A stretch of DNA of 28,432 bases from Prevotella sp. UBA4217. GTDB lineage: Bacteria; Bacteroidota; Bacteroidia; Bacteroidales; Bacteroidaceae. Below the pieces are notes generated by a model, which saw only the letters and a program-made list of their open reading frames with translations, made no database searches and had not been told where the DNA came from. Positions 23,414 to 28,432 of this stretch are shown here, in pieces (position 1 is the first letter of the stretch; every line of letters starts with the position of its first letter). The DNA is taken from the NCBI GenBank assembly GCA_002379425.1, contig DFTH01000005.1, positions 1 to 28,432 on the forward strand, in the 5' to 3' direction. Both the position numbers and the translations under genes were made by a program.

Positions 23414-25369
23414 CATCTTCAGCATCACCACAAATCCGCCGCCACTCGCCATCTTCAACTTCAACTTGTCGCTGGCCGTCACCGTCTGGTGGTCGATGCG
23501 ATAGTCCTCGGCGTTATGGTTGGCATTGATACCATCGGTCACGATGGTGGCCTCATACGACTTGTCTGGGGACAGGATGTCGAGAGAGAGTTCGACATCC
23601 CGTCCGTCCCAGTTTGTCTGGCCGCCGATATACCAGTCGCTACCGTGACGGCGGGCAGAAATAATATATAAACCTAACTTACCTTGTATGATCCTTGTTT
23701 CGTCGAACGTGTCGGGGATACTTGTGATGACATCCACGCAGTCCTGTTCCCGTTCGTAGTTTGTCGGGGCATCGCAGAGCATGGTGAAGGGCGAGTCGTG
23801 GACGACGTAGCAGGCCAACTGATGACAGCGGGTGCCCATCGACACGGGGTTCTGGTAACACTCCACCCAATTGTCCTTCGTCCCGTTGCGCAAGGCCCCG
23901 GGGGTGAAATCGACCTGTCCGGCCATCATGCGGATGAAGGGGAAGGTGACGTCGTACTTCGGCATGTCGGTCTCCTTCTTCGCCCAACGGGCCTCTTCCA
24001 TGCCGAACACGCCCTCATAGTTCAGGATATTCGGATAGGTACGGCTCATGCCCGTAGGAGCATAGAATCCGTGATAATCCACGAAGAGCCTGTAGTCTGC
24101 ACATGTCTTGGCGATACGCTCTGCCATCTCCACGGCGGTCTGGTCGTTACGGTCCATGAAGTCGATCTTCCAGCCCTTGATGCCCATCTGCCTGTATTGC
24201 TCACAGGCTTCGGCGAGATGCTCGTCGAGCACGTTGAACACGGTCCAGAGCACGATGCCGACACCCTTCTCCCGTCCGTAGTCGATCAGTTGCTGCAGGT
24301 CGATGTCGGCGATAGGGTGCATGATGTCACCCTTCGAGGAGTCGTACCATCCCTCGTCGAGCACGACGTAAGGGATATGGTTCTTCGCGGCGAAGTCAAT
24401 ATAATATTGGTACGTGCGCGTATTGATGCCAGCCTCGAAATCCACGCCCTTCAGGTTCCAGTCGTTCCACCAGTCCCATGCCACCTTGCCCGGTTTGATC
24501 CAGTCTGTGGCACCGATCTGGTTCGGAGCAGCGAGGGCAAACACGAGGTTGTTCACGGGCATCTCCGTATCCTGTTCCGTGATGGCCATCACGCGCCAGG
24601 GATAGGTCCTGGCTCCTACGGACTTCGCGATATAGTCTTCTGTCTCTGCCACATAACTCATGCCACGCCACTTATAGTAGTCCATGCGCTTGGGATACTT
24701 AGCAAATGAAGCGTGAAGAGTGAAGCGTGAAGAATTCAACTTTTCATTTTTCAGGAACATGCCGGGATAACTGCGGAGGTCGCTCTCGAGGATGGTCACC
24801 TTCACGCCGCCCGTCTCGATGGTGGCTGGCAGGAAGGCATATTGATCCTTGGCCTCACTTAACAAGGTCTCGTCGTAGTAGTTCTGGAAGGCCATGGCGA
24901 AGGGCTTCTCGTCGTTCGTCGAGTAGGCGAGCCAGGCCTTGCTGTCAGCGGGGAAGCAGAAGTCGGCGGTCTCATCGACGACCACCGTCTCTCTCTTGTT
25001 CGTCATATAGAAGCGGTAGGCCACGCCTTCGTCGTAGGCTCTCACCTGCAGGCCGAGGCCTCCCTTCAACGGGAAGTCCATCTGCCGGTAGGACACCGTC
25101 AATTCCTTCTGTCGGTAGAAGGGTGCGGGGATCGTCTCCGTCCGGGATGATGTCTTGGGAGATTTCAGCGCTCCCGTCTCCCCGGCGGTGAGTTGGAGTC
25201 CCGCCTTCACGCTGACGGTCTCCGTCCCAGCGTGACTGACACTGATGGTGATGCCGTCGCCCACCGTCACCACGTTCTTGCCGTTGGGCGAGGCGACCGT
25301 ATAGTCCTTGGCCTGCCCGCTGCCGCTGCATAACAACAGCAATCCCGCACCTACTAACAATCTAATCAT
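23405..25369 (-). CDS. GH97 glycoside hydrolase, retaining alpha-galactosidase-like type, exported
   Basis: The 654-aa protein has a signal peptide (MIRLLVGAGLLLLCSGSGQA), the N-terminal GH97 super-sandwich (about 21-270), a (beta/alpha)8 barrel (about 275-550) and a C-terminal beta-sheet domain. The barrel carries GWKIDFMDRNDQ with D403 and D406, one of which should be the nucleophile of retaining GH97 enzymes. FVDYHGFY replaces the AHE segment that supplies a general-base Glu in the inverting SusB alpha-glucosidase. NYEGVFGMEE (E452) probably holds the acid/base. The best reading is an alpha-galactosidase or related retaining enzyme, not a SusB homologue. Residues about 205-222 (NEKLNSSRFTLHASF) are encoded by an intergenic-type repeat. 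ATG 25369 was chosen; the TTG three codons upstream lies in the spacer repeat. It is the middle gene of the operon. Confidence 0.88.
   Translation of the reverse strand: MIRLLVGAGLLLLCSGSGQAKDYTVASPNGKNVVTVGDGITISVSHAGTETVSVKAGLQLTAGETGALKSPKTSSRTETIPAPFYRQKELTVSYRQMDFPLKGGLGLQVRAYDEGVAYRFYMTNKRETVVVDETADFCFPADSKAWLAYSTNDEKPFAMAFQNYYDETLLSEAKDQYAFLPATIETGGVKVTILESDLRSYPGMFLKNEKLNSSRFTLHASFAKYPKRMDYYKWRGMSYVAETEDYIAKSVGARTYPWRVMAITEQDTEMPVNNLVFALAAPNQIGATDWIKPGKVAWDWWNDWNLKGVDFEAGINTRTYQYYIDFAAKNHIPYVVLDEGWYDSSKGDIMHPIADIDLQQLIDYGREKGVGIVLWTVFNVLDEHLAEACEQYRQMGIKGWKIDFMDRNDQTAVEMAERIAKTCADYRLFVDYHGFYAPTGMSRTYPNILNYEGVFGMEEARWAKKETDMPKYDVTFPFIRMMAGQVDFTPGALRNGTKDNWVECYQNPVSMGTRCHQLACYVVHDSPFTMLCDAPTNYEREQDCVDVITSIPDTFDETRIIQGKLGLYIISARRHGSDWYIGGQTNWDGRDVELSLDILSPDKSYEATIVTDGINANHNAEDYRIDHQTVTASDKLKLKMASGGGFVVMLKMKD
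24707..24734 (-). repeat. 14-nt tandem repeat inside the GH97 coding sequence
   Basis: TGAAGCGTGAAGAG (24707-24720) and TGAAGCGTGAAGAA (24721-24734) differ by one base; each consists of two 7-nt halves beginning TGAAG. Next to them is a TTTTCATTTTTCA stretch (24741-24753). These read in frame in the GH97 gene. The coding strand lacks stop codons here because the repeat is in the reverse orientation compared with the intergenic copies. Confidence 0.85.
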
Positions 25370-25376
25370 ATCTATC

Positions 25377-25437
25377 AACTCTTAACTATGAACTATGAAC
25401 TCTTAACTATGAACTCTTAACTATGAACTCTTAACTA
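25377..25437 (-). repeat. 7/14-nt tandem repeat filling the gap between two glycosidase genes
   Basis: On the plus strand: AACTCTTAACTATG (25377-25390), the half unit AACTATG (25391-25397), two more full units (25398-25411, 25412-25425) and a partial one (25426-25437). The stop codon of the upstream gene (25435-25437) is inside the array, which runs nearly to the GH97 start codon at 25369. Confidence 0.95.
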
Positions 25438-28341
25438 CCTCACCACCTCCTTCAGTTGGTTCGTGGCGCGCTCGATCATGTCCATCGTACCACTGCCGTC
25501 GCTCACGTAGCGTATCACCATCCCGGCATAGCCGATGGCACGGTTGGCCTTCTCGTCGTCCTCGGGCAGTTGCTTGGCTTTCTCCAGGAGTTGCATCAGT
25601 TCGTCCATATCCTCCAGTTCGGGCAGGTTGCCTGGGCGCATCGTGTTGATGACGGCGTTCAGTGCACCGGCGGCCTTGTCGATCTCCTCCTGGGTATATT
25701 GATTCTCGGGGGCATCGAGATAGGGCTGTGCCTGCTTATACTGGCTGACCATGCGGGCAAAGCCGTGCTTAGCCCAGGGAGCATATTCAGGCACCTTCAC
25801 CGTGAGGTCGTTCCAGGCCTGCTGCTCGTCGCTGCGGCTCTTGGCTATCAGGAGCAGTTCGCGCAGTTGTGACTTGTCGATGCCCACGCTGGCCAACTCC
25901 ATCTTCACATTCGGGTCTGTCTCCACGTTCATGCGGAAGTAGTGGGTTGTGTGCTCATCACCCGCATAGTCAGGGATGAAGGTCCGTCCGCCGTAGGTCA
26001 GTGTATAGAGATGGGCATCGGCCCCTGTTCCCTCCTTGGCACCGCAGAGGGTGATGTCACTCAGGTCCGACTTCAGGTTGATGGTCGCTTCGTCCCAGTT
26101 CCGGATGCCGGTCGTGGTCATCACCAGCGGACCGTACATGAAGGCACCGGCCCACATCGGGGTATATTCCGTCTTGCCGTCCTTCTCGTAGGCAGGCGAC
26201 GTCTCCATCTTGTCGGGACCGAAGTCGAGGTGCTTGCTGAACGGCATCACGACCTCCACGACATCCTGCTCCGTCCACTGGCGGGCGGGGATCTCCACAT
26301 AACTGCAGGGCTGGTAGGTCTTGGCGATGCTCTTGCCGTTGAGTCTTACGTCGAAGCCCTCCGTTGCCCAGTAGGGCACGCGCAGTTTCATGGCAAACTT
26401 AGCCTTTCCCTTCGCAATACGGATGGTGGATTTCTCGGCTGGCCACTGGCACTCCTGCTTCACCACGACGCCCTTCTTTGTCCACTGGGCAGTGGTTGGC
26501 AGGTAGAGGGCCACCCAAAGGGTGTTGTCGTTCACGAAATAGGCTGCCTCTTGGTACTTCACGTGGTTCTCCACGCCTGTGCCGCCACAGCAGGTGGCCT
26601 GCGGGGTTTCGTTGCCCCAGGGCTTCGAGGCGTCGAGGCCCACGGCATACTGATAGACGGTCTGGTATTCCTTGGGATTCACCGAACCGACGATCTGGTT
26701 GTAGAGCACCCGCTCGTAGTAGTCCATATAGCGTGCATCGTCGGGATTGAAACAGTTCAGGTCCTTCGTCAGTTTGGCGAGGTTATAGGCGCAGCAGGTC
26801 TCGTTGATGGTAGGCTCTGGATGCAGTTCGCGCCCTCCCCAACTGGTGACGTTCATGCACATCGAGGTGATCTGCGAGTAGGGCTGACGGAACATCTCAC
26901 CGTTGCCCACGCCACCCATGGCATAGCGGTAGCGCCCCTGTATCATCGTCCAGAAGTTCTGTGCGAGGTTATAGTAGTAGGGGTTATTGTTGCCTCGGAA
27001 GGCTCTCAGGGCACCCGTCACCATCGGGATATGCTGGTTGGCATGTCGCGTGCGGATGGCGTCGATGTTCTTGGCCAGCGGGTCGAAGAAGGCCGGACTG
27101 TCGAAACAGGTGGCGGCCTCCAGGAGCCGCGCTTTCTCCTCGGCAGTACCCGTCATCTCGGAGAGTCGTGACAGCGACTCTGCCATGCCGCCCACCTCAC
27201 CGGCGATGTACATGTTCCACATCTCGTAGCGGTTGCCGGGCTTGGCGCGGCGCTCGTCCTGACGGCCGTCGCTCTTCACGTAGGTACGGTAGTGCAGGCG
27301 GTTCCACACCCACAGTCCCATGTCCTTGGCGATGAGCAGGGCCTTCTCGGCCGTGGCCTTGTCGTCGATATAGGTGGCGATGTCGATGAGACCTGCCAAC
27401 TGCTTATGCACGGAGTAATAGGGAGCCCACACCCAACTCTCATTGTTGTAGGCGCGGTACATCTCTATCAGGGCGCAGTGCTGTGCGGGGATGGCGTTCA
27501 GATAGCCGTAGCCGTACTGCTCAGGGTGCTGCTTATAGCGGTCGAAGTCGGCCCAGGTGCCCTGCATCTGCTTCAGTTCCTCCTCGGGGGCGAAGTCGCG
27601 GGCCTCCCAGTAGCGGCCCAGTTGCTTGTTCCACACGAAGGTGCGCTCCTGGCACTCGCGCAGGCCGTTCACCATCTCTATGATGTTCCGTTTGAGGATG
27701 GCCTTCTTGGCGGGATCCTGACAACTGGCGAAGGCGAAGGCCATCGCCGACATGTAGTGGCCCGAGCCGTGACCCTTCAGTTTGGTGGTCGGCGAGTCCC
27801 AGCCGTCGGCCTCGGGATAGCCCTCCGTCGGGAGTCCGTAGGTGTCGCGGTAGTTATAGAGTTGCTGCTTCACGGGCAGGCTGATCAACTGGTCGATGTC
27901 GAGGTTGCGGTTCCAGGTCAGACGGTTGTCGCCGTCGATGCTCACCTGGTCGAGCGGCAGCGGCTCAGCCACGGGGATGTTCGACGGCACTCCCCAGGCG
28001 GACTCCACGACCTTCACCTCCGCAGAGACGGGGTAGCCGTTCGGCGTACTGTTGTCGCCCAGGATCATGCCCCGCACCTTATATATACTGCCTACGGGAT
28101 TGATGGCGGGATTGGCTTCGGCATTCTCGGTGGCCTCCGAGGCGTTGAGCCACTTCACCTGGCGGTACTCGCCCTTGCCGTCGGAATACGTCACCCACAA
28201 CTGGTAGGGCAGCCTGGGGGCGTTACCCACGGGTGCCTCCACGCTGACAACCTCCACACTCTTGATCATGCGATAGTCCTTGGCAGCCGCCCCGACGGAC
28301 AGCCCCATTGCCAACAAGCCTATAAGAATACTTCTTTTCAT
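25435..28341 (-). CDS. GH127/GH146-like beta-L-arabinofuranosidase with Ig-like and helical extra domains, exported
   Basis: The 968-aa protein has a signal peptide (MKRSILIGLLAMGLSVGAAA) and an N-terminal Ig-like (Big_4-type) domain (about 25-115; LWVTYSDGKGEYRQVKW). A GH127-superfamily (alpha/alpha)6 barrel (about 140-700) follows, with E514, C516 and C517 in NETCCAYNLAKL and C584-C585 in ATCCGGTGVENHVKY. The motif GTGxENHxKY is more like GH146 than classical GH127, but keeps the Glu plus Cys set for a zinc-thiolate active site. The last 170 residues are helical and FIVAR-like (EEIDKAAGALNAVINTM). It should act on beta-L-arabinofuranosyl linkages different from those of the downstream GH127. 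ATG 28341 was chosen because it begins the signal peptide and follows a promoter box; upstream codons to 28428 run through the promoter. It is the first gene of the operon. Confidence 0.85.
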   Translation of the reverse strand: MKRSILIGLLAMGLSVGAAAKDYRMIKSVEVVSVEAPVGNAPRLPYQLWVTYSDGKGEYRQVKWLNASEATENAEANPAINPVGSIYKVRGMILGDNSTPNGYPVSAEVKVVESAWGVPSNIPVAEPLPLDQVSIDGDNRLTWNRNLDIDQLISLPVKQQLYNYRDTYGLPTEGYPEADGWDSPTTKLKGHGSGHYMSAMAFAFASCQDPAKKAILKRNIIEMVNGLRECQERTFVWNKQLGRYWEARDFAPEEELKQMQGTWADFDRYKQHPEQYGYGYLNAIPAQHCALIEMYRAYNNESWVWAPYYSVHKQLAGLIDIATYIDDKATAEKALLIAKDMGLWVWNRLHYRTYVKSDGRQDERRAKPGNRYEMWNMYIAGEVGGMAESLSRLSEMTGTAEEKARLLEAATCFDSPAFFDPLAKNIDAIRTRHANQHIPMVTGALRAFRGNNNPYYYNLAQNFWTMIQGRYRYAMGGVGNGEMFRQPYSQITSMCMNVTSWGGRELHPEPTINETCCAYNLAKLTKDLNCFNPDDARYMDYYERVLYNQIVGSVNPKEYQTVYQYAVGLDASKPWGNETPQATCCGGTGVENHVKYQEAAYFVNDNTLWVALYLPTTAQWTKKGVVVKQECQWPAEKSTIRIAKGKAKFAMKLRVPYWATEGFDVRLNGKSIAKTYQPCSYVEIPARQWTEQDVVEVVMPFSKHLDFGPDKMETSPAYEKDGKTEYTPMWAGAFMYGPLVMTTTGIRNWDEATINLKSDLSDITLCGAKEGTGADAHLYTLTYGGRTFIPDYAGDEHTTHYFRMNVETDPNVKMELASVGIDKSQLRELLLIAKSRSDEQQAWNDLTVKVPEYAPWAKHGFARMVSQYKQAQPYLDAPENQYTQEEIDKAAGALNAVINTMRPGNLPELEDMDELMQLLEKAKQLPEDDEKANRAIGYAGMVIRYVSDGSGTMDMIERATNQLKEVVR

Positions 28342-28372
28342 ATCGTTTTTGCTTTGATTTTCGTTCTCGCTG

Positions 28373-28380
28373 CAAAGATA
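28373..28380 (-). promoter_or_regulatory. Promoter -7 box of the glycosidase operon
   Basis: CAAAGATA on the plus strand reads TATCTTTG on the minus strand, 31 bases before the start codon, giving a leader of about 25 bases. A weak TTTC at 28403-28406 (minus strand) is 22 bases upstream and could serve as a poor -33 box. Confidence 0.55.
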
Positions 28381-28432
28381 GCAAAGAAAAGCCGAAGCGC
28401 ATGAAACTATCGTCCAAGAAGATAGCAAAATA

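Noticed and set aside
23684..24709. 341-codon open frame antisense to the GH97 gene
   Set aside because: Same mirror effect; the GH97 frame has clear conserved motifs and a signal peptide.
23405..25369. SusB-like alpha-glucosidase call for the GH97
   Set aside because: The Glu-bearing AHE segment of inverting GH97 is replaced by DYHG, and an Asp-bearing KIDFMD segment typical of the retaining branch is present.
1756..28341. One single polysaccharide-utilisation locus from susD to the distal glycosidases
   Set aside because: The susCD pair and the glycosidase operon are separated by about 14 kb of unrelated units (kinases, phosphatase, metal uptake, alpha-glucan genes) on both strands and have separate promoters.
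28342..28428. N-terminal extension of the first glycosidase
   Set aside because: It covers the promoter box at 28373-28380, and the signal peptide begins at ATG 28341.

Overview
The window comes from a member of the Bacteroidota, most likely Prevotella/Segatella or a close relative in the Bacteroidales. The reasons are a SusC/SusD pair, promoters of the phylum type (TTTG spacer TAnnTTTG, with TATCTTTG or TATATTTG boxes ahead of several genes), almost no Shine-Dalgarno sequences, and a partial first gene that ends in the short C-terminal tail (YNLAGQKV ... NGKKFIQK) common on secreted Prevotella proteins. No tRNA, rRNA, CRISPR array or insertion-sequence transposase was seen.

Layout. 1-153: 3' end of a secreted-protein gene, with a strong terminator. 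340-1293: an Rpn-family PD-(D/E)XK nuclease with AEGR repeats and a possible internal small ORF. 1292-1610: an 85-bp near-perfect inverted repeat around a loop that carries more palindromes. 1756-6876 (minus): a SusD/SusC pair without adjacent glycoside hydrolases. 7162-12728 (plus): two tandem sensor kinases, each with a periplasmic solute-binding-type sensor. The first has Gln where the phosphoacceptor His should be, and neither has a receiver or DNA-binding domain. 12721-14565 (minus): a membrane-anchored SpoIIE/PP2C phosphatase with a TPR-like periplasmic part. 14698-17218 (plus): a small Cys/His-rich membrane protein and a ZnuD-like TonB receptor with a His-rich loop. 17319-20940 (plus): a cytoplasmic alpha-glucan operon, GH13 amylase - STAS anti-sigma-antagonist - GlgX-like debranching enzyme. 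20942-28341 (minus): an exported glycosidase operon, GH127/146-like - GH97 - GH127, probably acting on L-arabinofuranose and alpha-galactose-containing plant glycans.

How the parts may work together. The kinase pair is divergent from susCD and shares with it a 19-nt promoter core in inverted orientation, so it may control susCD, but the response regulator must lie elsewhere. The SpoIIE phosphatase and the STAS protein are two of the three parts of a partner-switching circuit. The GHKL anti-sigma kinase is not in the window, and the STAS gene is translationally coupled to an amylase, which suggests that storage-glucan use is tied to this switch.

The most interesting structures are (1) the Rpn gene with its candidate gene-within-gene and abutting long palindrome, (2) the pseudokinase/kinase pair without output domain, (3) the STAS gene inside the alpha-glucan operon, and (4) a set of short tandem repeats built from 7- or 8-nt half-units. 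These repeats sit across stop codons and fill the gaps between same-strand genes; one copy lies in frame inside the GH97 gene.
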